Shown here piece by piece: positions 33,822 to 42,230 of a DNA stretch of 64,000 nucleotides (position 1 is its first letter; every line of letters begins with the position of its first letter). The notes under the pieces are model-generated. The model searched no databases and was not told where the DNA came from. It saw only the letters and a list, made by a program, of their open reading frames with translations. The stretch comes from Variovorax sp. PAMC 28711. GTDB lineage: Bacteria; Pseudomonadota; Gammaproteobacteria; Burkholderiales; Burkholderiaceae_C. Both the position numbers and the translations under genes were made by a program. Location: the NCBI RefSeq assembly GCF_001577265.1, contig NZ_CP014517.1:2037001-2101000 (forward strand), given 5' to 3'.

Positions 33822-34766
33822 CTAGGCCGTTCGGCGAATGCGTTCGATGAGACCGTTCAAGGCGTCCAGCGTGCCGAAGTGAATCGCCAGTTCGCCGCTT
33901 TCTTCGAGCTTGCCGTTGCGTTTCGTGCGCTTCTTGATGCGCACTTCGACCTCGGCGGTCAACAGGTCGGCCAGTTCCTCTTCAACGCGCTGCAGGTCGC
34001 GCGACTTCTCGCCGGCGTTGCCCCGGCGCGGCGATGGGGACAGGCTGAACTCCGCGGCGAGCTTTTTCACCAACGCCTCGGCCTCCCGCACCGACATCTT
34101 CTTGCCGGCGATCTGGTTGGCGGCGGTGATCTGCGTGCCGCGATCGAGCGACAACAACGCGCGTGCGTGCCCCATGTCGATGTCACCGGCCATCAACATC
34201 GCCTGCGCCGGCTCGGCCAAATTGAGCAACCGCAACAGGTTGCTGGCGGCGCTGCGGGAGCGGCCCACGGCCTGCGCAGCCATTTCGTGAGTGAGCCCAA
34301 ACTCTGCGACCAGTCGTTGCAGACCCTGCGCTTCTTCAAGCGGATTCAGGTCTTCGCGCTGGATGTTCTCGATCAGCGACATCGCGGCCGCCGCTTCGTT
34401 CGGCACGTCGCGCACCAGCACGGGCACGCTTTCCAGGCCCGCCAGTTTGGCTGCGCGATAGCGTCGCTCGCCCGCGATGATCTCGAACTCGGCCTGCTTG
34501 GCCGCCGCCGATTCCGCATCGAGCCGCCGCACCAGGATCGGCTGCATGATGCCCTGCACCTTGATGCTTTCGGCCAACTCGTAGAGTGCGCCCTCGTCCA
34601 TCCGCGTGCGCGGCTGGTAGACGCCGGGGACCATCTGATCGAGCTTCAGCACGGTCGGATTGGGCGCGGCGCCGACGTCGCCCAGCGTGTCGCTCCCGGC
34701 ACCGTCCTCCGGGTAGAAGATGGCATCGAGTCCGCGGCCGAGACCCTTTGGTTTTTTGGTGGCCAT
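33822..34766 (-). CDS. parB: Chromosome partitioning protein ParB
   Basis: A 314-residue CTP-dependent DNA clamp that loads at parS and spreads along the origin region. The N-terminus is KGLGRGLDAIF. The CTP-binding motif GERRYRAAKL lies near residue 105, and the helix-turn-helix has THEMAAQAVGRSRSAASNLL. The C-terminal dimerisation domain includes EVEVRIKKRTKRNGKL. An odd basic insertion, FSLSPSPRRGNAGEK, sits between the DNA-binding and dimer domains. It starts 3 bp after the small serine hydrolase gene that separates it from parA. Two parS sites lie 3-4 kb upstream. Confidence 0.96.
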   Translation of the reverse strand: MATKKPKGLGRGLDAIFYPEDGAGSDTLGDVGAAPNPTVLKLDQMVPGVYQPRTRMDEGALYELAESIKVQGIMQPILVRRLDAESAAAKQAEFEIIAGERRYRAAKLAGLESVPVLVRDVPNEAAAAMSLIENIQREDLNPLEEAQGLQRLVAEFGLTHEMAAQAVGRSRSAASNLLRLLNLAEPAQAMLMAGDIDMGHARALLSLDRGTQITAANQIAGKKMSVREAEALVKKLAAEFSLSPSPRRGNAGEKSRDLQRVEEELADLLTAEVEVRIKKRTKRNGKLEESGELAIHFGTLDALNGLIERIRRTA

Positions 34767-34769
34767 GAA

Positions 34770-35306
34770 TCAGTCTTTCAAAATCGGGGGCAGGAGCGCG
34801 CGGCCTTCTGGCCAATCGCCCAGGCCGGAGTCGCTGTTCAGGTGCCCGCGCGGACCGGCGTCGACCAAGCGTGCGCCCCAATCGGCAGCGAGCTGGCGCG
34901 AGCGGTCTGCCGCGCAGTAAACGTCGTTATCGGCGGCCACGAGGCAGGACGGAAAAGGCAGCGGCGTCCGCACGATCGGCGCCCAGCCCGGAATCATCTG
35001 GCGCAGGTCGTCCCGCTCCAGGTCGCCGGGCGCCACGAGCAGCGCGAACTGCACGCGATGCGTGTTGCGCGAATGCGCGGCCCAAGCCGCCACCAGGATG
35101 CACCCCAGGCTGTGCGCCACCAGCACCACCGGACCGTTCGCAGCCAGCACCGCTTCTTCGAGTTGCGCCGACCAGTCGCCGCGCAGCGGGCGCATCCAGT
35201 CGTGCTGCTCGACGCGACGGTCGCCATGGAGGGCCTCCCAGCGACTTTGCCAATGCGCGGGGTCGCTGTTCTGCCAGCCGGGCAGCAGCAGGACGTCAGG
35301 CGCCAT
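34770..35306 (-). CDS. RBBP9/YdeN-family serine hydrolase
   Basis: A 178-residue alpha/beta hydrolase of the RBBP9/YdeN (DUF1234) family. It begins PDVLLLPGWQNSDPAHWQSR and has the nucleophile elbow VAHSLGC, the acid in VAADNDVYC and the histidine in GPRGHLNSDSG. Family members are small intracellular serine hydrolases with few known substrates. It overlaps the end of parA by 11 bp and ends 3 bp before parB, so it is translated as part of the par operon. This placement is common neither in E. coli nor in the textbook par locus. A link to chromosome segregation is not shown. Confidence 0.88.
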   Translation of the reverse strand: MAPDVLLLPGWQNSDPAHWQSRWEALHGDRRVEQHDWMRPLRGDWSAQLEEAVLAANGPVVLVAHSLGCILVAAWAAHSRNTHRVQFALLVAPGDLERDDLRQMIPGWAPIVRTPLPFPSCLVAADNDVYCAADRSRQLAADWGARLVDAGPRGHLNSDSGLGDWPEGRALLPPILKD

Positions 35307-36168
35307 TCTGGTCTTGCGCTTCAGCAGCGGGCGCGGGCATCTGGGCCAAGGCTTCAGGCACGACCTCCGGCGGCGGGGGCGCCGGGGCCTGGAGCGCACT
35401 GGCCGGCGGCATTTTCTCGACCATTTCCTGGGCGAAGGCAATGTAGGCCTGGCTGCCCTTGGCCGCCGTGTCGAAGATCACGCCCGGCAGCCCGTAGCTC
35501 GGCGCTTCGGCCAGCCGCACATTGCGGGGGATCACGGTGTCGAACACCTTCTCGCCGAAATGCGCCTTGAGCTGCTCGCTCACCTGCTGCTGCAAGGTGA
35601 TGCGCGGGTCGAACATGACGCGCAGCAAGCCGATGATCTGCAGGTTCTTGTTGAGGTTCGCGTGCACCTGCTTGATGGTGTTGACCAGGTCGGTCAGCCC
35701 TTCGAGCGCGAAGTATTCGCACTGCATCGGCACCACCACTCCGTGCGCCGCGCACAGCCCGTTGAGCGTGAGCAGGCTGAGCGACGGCGGACAGTCGATG
35801 AGGATGAAATCGTACTCCGCGCCGACCGAGGCCAGCGCGGTGCGCAGGCGCTTCTCGCGGCGGTCGAGGGCCACCATCTCGACTTCGGCGCCGGCCAGTT
35901 CGCGGTTGGCGCCCAACACGTCGTAGCCGCACTTCTCGGCCTTGACGCGCGCTTCGGCGACGGTGGCCGATTCGAGGAGTACGTCGTACACCGTCAGCTT
36001 CAGGCTGCGCTTGTCGATACCCGAGCCCATCGTGGCGTTGCCTTGGGGATCGAGGTCAATCATCAGCACGCGCTGGCCGACCTTGGCCAGCCCCGCGGCC
36101 AGGTTGACGGTGGTGGTCGTCTTGCCGACGCCGCCTTTTTGATTCGCAATGCAGAAGATCTTGGCCAT
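35296..36168 (-). CDS. parA: Chromosome partitioning ATPase ParA
   Basis: A 290-residue ParA/Soj ATPase that binds DNA nonspecifically in its ATP form and moves ParB-parS complexes. The deviant Walker A motif is NQKGGVGKTTTTVNLAAG, and the second motif is LMIDLDPQGNAT, followed by DFILIDCPPSLS. The core ends near residue 255. The last 35 residues are Pro/Ala-rich (ALQAPAPPPPEVVPEAL), an extension not seen in the shortest chromosomal ParA proteins. It lies 16 bp downstream of the LysE-like gene. Confidence 0.96.
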   Translation of the reverse strand: MAKIFCIANQKGGVGKTTTTVNLAAGLAKVGQRVLMIDLDPQGNATMGSGIDKRSLKLTVYDVLLESATVAEARVKAEKCGYDVLGANRELAGAEVEMVALDRREKRLRTALASVGAEYDFILIDCPPSLSLLTLNGLCAAHGVVVPMQCEYFALEGLTDLVNTIKQVHANLNKNLQIIGLLRVMFDPRITLQQQVSEQLKAHFGEKVFDTVIPRNVRLAEAPSYGLPGVIFDTAAKGSQAYIAFAQEMVEKMPPASALQAPAPPPPEVVPEALAQMPAPAAEAQDQNGA

Positions 36169-36184
36169 GGCTCGTTTCGCTTGC

Positions 36185-36799
36185 TCAGCGCGACAGGGCC
36201 AGCTTGACGCCGAACCCGATCAGGAAGACGCCGGCGAGCTTTTCGAGCGCGCTCGACACCTTGGGGTTGGCGCGCAGACGCTCGGCCAGGAAGTAGGTGA
36301 GCAGCGTCGCGGTCAAGCCATAGACAAAGGTGAGCACGGCGATGGTCAGCGCCATGACGCCGAAGGTCAGCATGCCCTGGTGCTGCACCGGATCGATGAA
36401 GAGCGGAAAAAATGCCATGTAGAAGACGATCGCCTTCGGGTTCAGCAGCGTGATCATCACGGCCTGACGGAAGAAGTGCCGCGGGCGGATATTCAGGATG
36501 GGCGCGGCGCCGGGCTTGGCCAGCAACATGCGAAAGCCCAACCAGGCGAGGTAGCCGGCGCCCAGCCATTGGACCGCCGAGAAAGCGGTCGGGTAGGCGT
36601 GCAGCAGCGCCGCCACCCCTGCCACCGCGGCCCACATCAGCACCTGGTCTCCGGCGATCAGCCCGAAGGTTGCGGACAGTCCGGCACGGATGCCGCCCTT
36701 GCCGGTCGACGTGATCAGCGCCAGATTGCCCGGGCCGGGAATCAGGAGGAACAAGACGATGGCGGCGACGAATGCGCCGTAGTCAGCGATGCCGAACAT
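36185..36799 (-). CDS. LysE/RhtB-family amino-acid exporter
   Basis: A 204-residue inner-membrane protein with about six hydrophobic segments. It has the family signature LIPGPGNLALIT near residue 18, and LLNPKAIVFYMAFFPLFI near the middle. LysE/RhtB proteins export amino acids such as lysine, threonine or homoserine. I chose ATG 36799 because the family begins at this point; an in-frame GTG lies 13 codons upstream, and neither has a strong ribosome binding site. The gene lies inside the mnmG-rsmG-parAB cluster, which is an insertion relative to the usual order. Confidence 0.88.
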   Translation of the reverse strand: MFGIADYGAFVAAIVLFLLIPGPGNLALITSTGKGGIRAGLSATFGLIAGDQVLMWAAVAGVAALLHAYPTAFSAVQWLGAGYLAWLGFRMLLAKPGAAPILNIRPRHFFRQAVMITLLNPKAIVFYMAFFPLFIDPVQHQGMLTFGVMALTIAVLTFVYGLTATLLTYFLAERLRANPKVSSALEKLAGVFLIGFGVKLALSR

Positions 36800-36889
36800 G
36801 GGAAGGACCAGAAAAGGGGAAGCACCGAGTGTACGCACGCCGTCGGCGGTTTCGGTCCGGCTGCCGCTGGCTTCACCGGATATTCAGGC

Positions 36890-37561
36890 TCAGTCGATGA
36901 TCAATTCGCCCAGCGAGCCCGGATACCCCTGGAGACCGAGCATCGCGATCGTGCGCTTGAGGTCGGCCGGAACATGCCGTTGCAGCATGACGCCGATGTC
37001 CACCTGCGCGTGGCCGGCCAGCGCATCGGTGCAGTCCGCCAACATCTTCCCCAGTCGAGAGTGCGCGTCGCCGAGCAACGCCGAGTCAAAGGACCAGAGA
37101 CGCGGGCTGTGCTGCAGGGCATGCGCATGCTTGAAGACGTATCGGCCCGGCGCATCGAAATGAGCCAGTTCGAAGTCTTCCGTCAGCACATAGCGGCCGG
37201 ACAGTTTGAAGACACGGTCGGCATCGGCGAGCAGATTCGCCTGCGCCGCATGCCCGAGAAAGAGATGAAGGCACGCCAGCTCGGTCACGCTCTTGATCGT
37301 GCGCGGCGAGCAGGACAACCCCCTCATGTCGTCGAGCAGGGGATGCGACAGGGTGACGAACCAGTCGACGCGCGCCGAAAGCTGGTCGATCCATTCTTCA
37401 TCGAGGGCGGTGGCAGAGAGTTCGAGCAGCGCGATCTGTGCGCCACGCACGCGCTGCCTGATCGATGCGATGGTGGCAAAGGTTTGATGCAGGCGCGTCG
37501 CGGCATCGTAGCTTCCCAGGTCGGTCCGTATCGCGGACGTCACCAGGAATGCGGCTTTCAC
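36890..37561 (-). CDS. Unrecognised protein, possibly WavE-like glycosyltransferase
   Basis: About 223 residues from the GTG at 37561, whose last bases overlap the rsmG stop (GTGA). An in-frame GTG at 37582 is an alternative start. The chain begins like a nucleotide-sugar or Rossmann fold ([12 protein letters not shown]), has a middle part that matches glycosyltransferase-like proteins in style (DRVFKLSGRYVLTEDFEL), and ends in a helical region. WavE and similar lipopolysaccharide enzymes share the F-K-[LI]-S-G-R-Y motif, so this is a plausible but unproven assignment. No other surface-polysaccharide gene is near. It sits between rsmG and the LysE-like gene. Confidence 0.6.
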   Translation of the reverse strand: MKAAFLVTSAIRTDLGSYDAATRLHQTFATIASIRQRVRGAQIALLELSATALDEEWIDQLSARVDWFVTLSHPLLDDMRGLSCSPRTIKSVTELACLHLFLGHAAQANLLADADRVFKLSGRYVLTEDFELAHFDAPGRYVFKHAHALQHSPRLWSFDSALLGDAHSRLGKMLADCTDALAGHAQVDIGVMLQRHVPADLKRTIAMLGLQGYPGSLGELIID

Positions 37562-38223
37562 CCTGCTGCCTTGCGCATCCACACGATGCAGCGCTCCGCG
37601 TCCAGGCCCGGAACGGTCAGATGTTCCACGTGAAACATCTTGGCGATGGGCGGCAGCAAAGACAGTTCATCGTCGGGCGCCCTGCCCTTCATGGCAAGCC
37701 AGATGCCTTGATCGGCCAGCACCTGCGCCGACACTTCGACGAAATCAGCAAGCGATGCAAAGGCACGGGAGCTGATCACGTCGTAGGCCCCGGTCAGCGC
37801 CTCGATGCGAATGTGCAGGCCGCGCAGGTTGGGCAGCTTCAGTTCCGCAGCGACTTGCTGGACAAAGGCAACCTTCTTTGCGACCGCATCCACACAGGTG
37901 ACATCGACAGTCGGGCAAAGAATCGCGATCACGGCGCCCGGCAACCCGGCGCCCGAACCGACGTCCAGCAACTTGGCCTCGATGCGCTGACGACTTGCCA
38001 ATTCACGCTGCAACGGCGCGACCACGGCGAGGCTGTCCAGCAAATGGTGGGTCAGCACGCTCTCCGGGTCGCGCAGCGCGGTCAGGTTGTAGACCTTGTT
38101 CCACTTCAGGATCAGTCGACCGTAGGCCAGAAGCTGCTCGGTTTGGGGATCGGTGAGCGCGACGCCGAGGGCGGCGGCGCCCTCTTTCAGCGTCGGTGCC
38201 GCTGGGGCGACGACCAGCGTCAC
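37558..38223 (-). CDS. rsmG: 16S rRNA (guanine-N7) methyltransferase RsmG
   Basis: A 221-residue SAM-dependent enzyme that methylates G527 of 16S rRNA (formerly GidB). SAM motif I is [12 protein letters not shown], near residue 88. Other family marks are [15 protein letters not shown] and [11 protein letters not shown]. It starts with GTG, which overlaps the mnmG stop by four bases (GTGA), so it is coupled to mnmG. A perfect parS site lies in its 3' part. Confidence 0.96.
   Translation of the reverse strand: MTLVVAPAAPTLKEGAAALGVALTDPQTEQLLAYGRLILKWNKVYNLTALRDPESVLTHHLLDSLAVVAPLQRELASRQRIEAKLLDVGSGAGLPGAVIAILCPTVDVTCVDAVAKKVAFVQQVAAELKLPNLRGLHIRIEALTGAYDVISSRAFASLADFVEVSAQVLADQGIWLAMKGRAPDDELSLLPPIAKMFHVEHLTVPGLDAERCIVWMRKAAG
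37622..37637. promoter_or_regulatory. parS: parS site 1 (inside rsmG)
   Basis: TGTTCCACGTGAAACA is a perfect match to the 16-bp parS consensus TGTTNCACGTGAAACA. It is the loading site for ParB. It lies about 2.9 kb upstream of parB and 1.5 kb from parA. Confidence 0.95.
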
Positions 38224-40166
38224 GATGCCTCCTGCACCGTTGGCGTGGCGTCTTTCGCGAAAGCGCGATGCCCGCTCTTGCGCAGGTGTACCAGCAAGAG
38301 CGAGATGGCCGCGGGCGTCACACCGGAAATGCGCGATGCCAAGCCCAGTGTTTCAGGTCGGTGTTTGGCCAGCGTTTGACGCACTTCAAAACTCAGCGCC
38401 GGAACCAGCCCGTAGTCGAAATCGTCCGGCAGCTTCAGATTCTCGAAATGCGCCGCGCGCTCGACCTCATCATGCTGGCGGTCGATGTAGCCCGAATACT
38501 TGGCAGAGATCTCGATCTGCTCGATCTCGACGTCACCCAGCGCCGCGCCCAGGTTGTATTTGCCACCGTCCAGCGACATGAGCGATCGATAGCTCACATC
38601 TGGGCGCCGGAGCAGGTCTGCCAGGTTGTACTCGTGCTCGATGGCCTTGCCCAGCACGCGCTCCGACTCCGACGCCGGCAGGTTGCGCGGATTCACCCAG
38701 ACCGACTTCAGCCGTTCTGTTTCACGTGAAACAACGTCGCGCTTTCGGCTGAAAGCGTCCCATCGCGCGTCGTCGACCAGCCCCAACTTGCGCCCTGTCT
38801 CGGTCAACCGCATGTCGGCGTTGTCTTCCCGAAGCTGAAGCCTGAATTCAGCGCGGCTCGTGAACATGCGATACGGCTCGGTCACGCCCTTGGTGATGAG
38901 ATCGTCGACCAGCACGCCCAGATAGGCTTCGTCGCGCCGCGGCAACCATGCGTCATCCCCGCGGCATTGCAACGCGGCGTTGATGCCCGCGAACATGCCT
39001 TGGGCTGCGGCTTCTTCGTAGCCTGTGGTGCCGTTGATCTGGCCCGCGAAAAACAGACCCTTGATCGCCCGGGTTTCGAAGTTGCTGCGCAGCGCGCGCG
39101 GATCGAAGTAGTCGTACTCGATCGCATAGCCGGGCCGCAGGATGTGGGCGTTTTCCAGCCCCACCATCGAGCGAACCAAGCTGTACTGGATGTCGAACGG
39201 CAGGCTGGTCGAAATGCCGTTGGGGTAATACTCGTTCGTCGTCAGGCCTTCGGGCTCCAGAAAGATCTGATGGCTTTCCTTGTCGGCGAATCGGTTGATC
39301 TTGTCCTCGACGCTCGGGCAATAGCGCGGGCCGACGCCGTCGATCTTGCCGGTGAACATCGGGCTGCGGTCGAAGCCCGAGCGAATGATGTCGTGCGTGC
39401 GTTCGTTGGTGTGCGTCACCCAGCAAGCCATTTGCTGCGGATGCATGTCGGTGCGACCCATGAAACTGAACACCGGCATCGGCCCTGCCCCGCCCGGCAT
39501 GCCGTCGCCGGGCTGCTCGGCACATCTCGAAAAGTCGATGGTGCGGCCGTCCAACCGTGGCGGCGTCCCGGTCTTGAGCCGACCCTGCGGCAGCTTGAGC
39601 TCCTTCAGGCGCGCCGACAAACTGATCGCCGGGGGGTCACCGGCGCGGCCGGCCTGGTAGTTGTCGAGGCCCACGTGAATGCGCCCGTCGAGAAACGTCC
39701 CGGCCGTCAGCACCACGGTGCGCGCGCGGAAGCCAACGCCCACTTGCGTGACGGCGCCGACCACGCGGTCGCCTTCGATCAGCAGGTCGTCGACGGCTTG
39801 CTGGAAAAGCGAGAGATTGGGCTGGTTTTCCAGCCGGTGGCGGATCGCCGCCTTGTACAGAACGCGGTCGGCCTGGGCGCGCGTGGCGCGCACTGCCGGA
39901 CCCTTGCTCGAATTCAAGATGCGGAATTGAATGCCCGCCTCGTCCGTGGCGATCGCCATCGCGCCGCCCATGGCGTCCACCTCCTTCACGAGGTGGCCCT
40001 TGCCGATGCCGCCGATCGACGGATTGCAGCTCATCTGCCCGAGCGTCTCGATGTTGTGCGACAGCAAGAGCGTCTTGGCTCCCATGCGGGCGGACGCCAA
40101 CGCCGCCTCGGTGCCGGCATGGCCGCCGCCGACGACGATCACATCGAATTCTTCGGGATACAACAT
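38220..40166 (-). CDS. mnmG: tRNA uridine 5-carboxymethylaminomethyl modification enzyme MnmG
   Basis: A 648-residue FAD protein (GidA) that works with MnmE to modify U34 in tRNAs. The FAD-binding motif is [21 protein letters not shown], followed by [17 protein letters not shown]. The C-terminal helical domain contains [14 protein letters not shown] and [16 protein letters not shown]. Length and motifs are normal. It heads the mnmG-rsmG-lysE-par cluster on the minus strand. The 168 bp upstream (40167-40334) contain no gene. A second parS lies within the gene. Confidence 0.97.
   Translation of the reverse strand: MLYPEEFDVIVVGGGHAGTEAALASARMGAKTLLLSHNIETLGQMSCNPSIGGIGKGHLVKEVDAMGGAMAIATDEAGIQFRILNSSKGPAVRATRAQADRVLYKAAIRHRLENQPNLSLFQQAVDDLLIEGDRVVGAVTQVGVGFRARTVVLTAGTFLDGRIHVGLDNYQAGRAGDPPAISLSARLKELKLPQGRLKTGTPPRLDGRTIDFSRCAEQPGDGMPGGAGPMPVFSFMGRTDMHPQQMACWVTHTNERTHDIIRSGFDRSPMFTGKIDGVGPRYCPSVEDKINRFADKESHQIFLEPEGLTTNEYYPNGISTSLPFDIQYSLVRSMVGLENAHILRPGYAIEYDYFDPRALRSNFETRAIKGLFFAGQINGTTGYEEAAAQGMFAGINAALQCRGDDAWLPRRDEAYLGVLVDDLITKGVTEPYRMFTSRAEFRLQLREDNADMRLTETGRKLGLVDDARWDAFSRKRDVVSRETERLKSVWVNPRNLPASESERVLGKAIEHEYNLADLLRRPDVSYRSLMSLDGGKYNLGAALGDVEIEQIEISAKYSGYIDRQHDEVERAAHFENLKLPDDFDYGLVPALSFEVRQTLAKHRPETLGLASRISGVTPAAISLLLVHLRKSGHRAFAKDATPTVQEAS
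38718..38733. promoter_or_regulatory. parS: parS site 2 (inside mnmG)
   Basis: TGTTTCACGTGAAACA is a perfect 16-bp palindromic parS. It is 1,081 bp from site 1. The sequence is fully compatible with the mnmG reading frame, as expected for parS sites in coding DNA. Confidence 0.95.
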
Positions 40167-40334
40167 GGGTGAGCGATGCGAACATTGAGCGTTCGCCAGG
40201 AAAACGGAGCTCCGATTTTAATCGGGCACCTCCATTTGCGCACCCTGCCAATCGGATTAGCCTTTTGAGCCTGAAGCGGCCGTATTCCCCGCCCCGCCTG
40301 ATCGATCTGCTATCTTTTCGATAGCGAACGCAGG

Positions 40335-41255
40335 TCAGTCGGTCAGCGTCACCGAATGCGCGGCGTCCTGCTGGCTGTCGGCCGGATCGCGCCGGACGGC
40401 CACCGGCTTCTCGATGCCGACCAGCGCGCCGGTGGCCTCGGGTTCGACCGGTTTCGCTGCCGCCTCGTCCTGCACTTCGCGCACGGCGATCGCCTTGCCG
40501 CTCATGCTCACCGCGCCGAAGATCGTGCAGAAGGCGACGTCCTTGGCATCGCGCCCGGTGCCGACCCGCACCAGCCGGTCGATCGGCGCCATCCGGGTCG
40601 GATCGAACAGCACCCACTGGCCGCCGACATACGCTTCGAAGACCGCGTGGAAATCCTGCGGCGGTTCGTCGAAAAACACGTAGCCGACCACCAGCCGGGC
40701 CGGGATGTTGAGCGCCCGACACAGCGTGATGCCCAGGTGCGCGAAGTCGCGACACACGCCCGCGCGCTGCACGAACACCTCGCGCGCGGTGGTCGTCGAG
40801 TCGCTGCTGCCGGGCTCGTAAGTGATGCTTTCGTGAATCCAGTCCACCACCGCCTGCACCCGGCCAATGCCGGTCGGCAGGTAGCCGAAGAGCTGCTGCG
40901 CCGCACGCGACATGAGGTCCGACTCGCAATAGCGCGTGGGCATCAGATAGTGCAGAACATCGTTCGGCACCTGGTTGACCGGCACCTCGGCCAGGCCCGC
41001 CGGCACGAGGTACGGCGCGCGCTGCACGGTGGCCTTGTAGCTGATCTTCAGCGGCCCGGGGGCGGCGTCGAAGCGCACGAAGCGATTGCCACTGCTTTCG
41101 TCGCAAAAGGTCTGCATCTGCACCGGCGGCTCGATCACGAGGTGCTCGCTGCTCACGGTTTGCAACCCGGCGCGGGCCGCCTCGATGTTCAGCAGCAAAT
41201 GAGCCGGCGCCGCGACGCGGTACTCCAGCACCGTTTCAATGTGGGACAGATGCAT
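40335..41255 (-). CDS. Transglutaminase-like cysteine protein
   Basis: A 306-residue cytosolic protein with a bacterial transglutaminase-like N-terminal beta region (residues 1-100) and a core domain with the triad Cys (C168 in AGVCRDFAHLG), His (DFHAVFEAYVGG) and Asp (LFDPTRM). Similar proteins often occur near alpha-E, circularly permuted ATP-grasp proteins or peptide ligases; none lies here. It may act as a cysteine peptidase rather than a cross-linking enzyme. The last 45 residues are low-complexity. The DUF1328 gene starts 198 bp upstream and ends 12 bp before this gene's start on the same strand. Confidence 0.82.
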   Translation of the reverse strand: MHLSHIETVLEYRVAAPAHLLLNIEAARAGLQTVSSEHLVIEPPVQMQTFCDESSGNRFVRFDAAPGPLKISYKATVQRAPYLVPAGLAEVPVNQVPNDVLHYLMPTRYCESDLMSRAAQQLFGYLPTGIGRVQAVVDWIHESITYEPGSSDSTTTAREVFVQRAGVCRDFAHLGITLCRALNIPARLVVGYVFFDEPPQDFHAVFEAYVGGQWVLFDPTRMAPIDRLVRVGTGRDAKDVAFCTIFGAVSMSGKAIAVREVQDEAAAKPVEPEATGALVGIEKPVAVRRDPADSQQDAAHSVTLTD

Positions 41256-41267
41256 TGGGGGAAAAAG

Positions 41268-41453
41268 TCAGTCGATCGCTTTGCGAACCGCGCCGACGCC
41301 GAGCGCCGCCAGCACGAGGAACACAACCGCGAGGATCAGGAACAGGCCGAACAGCACCTTGGCAATGCCGGCCGCGCCTGCCGCAACACCGCCGAACCCG
41401 AGGGCTCCGGCGATCACAGAGACAACGGCAAAAATGATGGCGTACTTCAACAT
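41268..41453 (-). CDS. DUF1328 small membrane protein
   Basis: A 61-residue protein with two hydrophobic helices ([17 protein letters not shown] and [13 protein letters not shown]), the typical pattern of DUF1328 (YtjA-like). Family members are stress-induced inner-membrane proteins with no known activity. AAGGAG precedes the start at a proper distance, which decides the start over an upstream in-frame ATG. It may form an operon with the transglutaminase-like gene 12 bp downstream. Confidence 0.85.
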   Translation of the reverse strand: MLKYAIIFAVVSVIAGALGFGGVAAGAAGIAKVLFGLFLILAVVFLVLAALGVGAVRKAID

Positions 41454-41621
41454 GGAAAGCTCCTTGCTCACGGGTGCTCGCGGGCACCCGCCCGAAGCTC
41501 CCATAGCTTAGGAACATGCGGCCAGGCCGCCGATAGCCGACGCGCGCATGCCGCCGTAGGACAAAAACGCCGCGCGCACAAACGTTTAGCATCCGGCGTC
41601 CAATCAACGGAGTTCTTCGAC

Positions 41622-42230
41622 ATGAAGCTGTATTACTCGCCGGGCGCCTGCTCGCTGTCGCCCCACATCGCGTTGCGCGAAGCCGGCCTCGCCTTCGAAC
41701 CCGTGCTCGCCAGCACCAAGACCCACAAGCTGGACGATGGCACCGACTACTACGGCATCAACCCGCTGGGCTACGTGCCGCTGCTCGAACTGGACGACGG
41801 CACCCACCTGCGGGAAGGCCCGGCCATCCTGCAGTACATCGCCGACCAGGTGCCGCTCAAGAACCTCGCGCCCGCGAACGGCACGCTGCCTCGCTACCGC
41901 CTGCAGGAATGGCTGAACTTCATCGGCACCGAAATGCACAAGGGTTTCAGCCCGCTGTTCAACCCCGCCACGCCCGACGACTACAAGGTCGTGGTCAAAG
42001 ACAAACTCAAGTCGCGCTATACCTGGCTCGACAAGGAACTTGCGCAAAAGGAGTACCTGATGGGCGACACCTTCAGCGTCGCCGACGCCTACCTGTTCAC
42101 GGTGACCAACTGGGCCGGCAGGACGGGCGTCGACCTGTCTGCGTTCCCGAACGTCCAAGCGTGGCACGCCCGCGTGGGCGCGCGCCCCGCGGTGCAGGAA
42201 GCGCTCAAGGCCGAAGGCCTCAACAAGTAA
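41622..42230 (+). CDS. gstA: Beta-class glutathione S-transferase
   Basis: A 202-residue enzyme with the beta-class N-terminus MKLYYSPGACSLSPHIALRE; the cysteine at position 10 is the residue that forms the mixed disulfide with glutathione in this class. The glutathione-binding end is LREGPAILQYIAD. H106 is expected in the EMHKGFSPLF segment, which fits. It conjugates glutathione to electrophiles or reduces disulfides. The length matches E. coli GstA. AACGGAG precedes the start. It converges with the photolyase gene. Confidence 0.92.
   Translation: MKLYYSPGACSLSPHIALREAGLAFEPVLASTKTHKLDDGTDYYGINPLGYVPLLELDDGTHLREGPAILQYIADQVPLKNLAPANGTLPRYRLQEWLNFIGTEMHKGFSPLFNPATPDDYKVVVKDKLKSRYTWLDKELAQKEYLMGDTFSVADAYLFTVTNWAGRTGVDLSAFPNVQAWHARVGARPAVQEALKAEGLNK

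Noticed and set aside
40167..40334. Possible origin beside mnmG, as in E. coli
   Set aside because: No DnaA box or AT-rich unwinding tract is seen here; the cueR-creB gap is a far better match.
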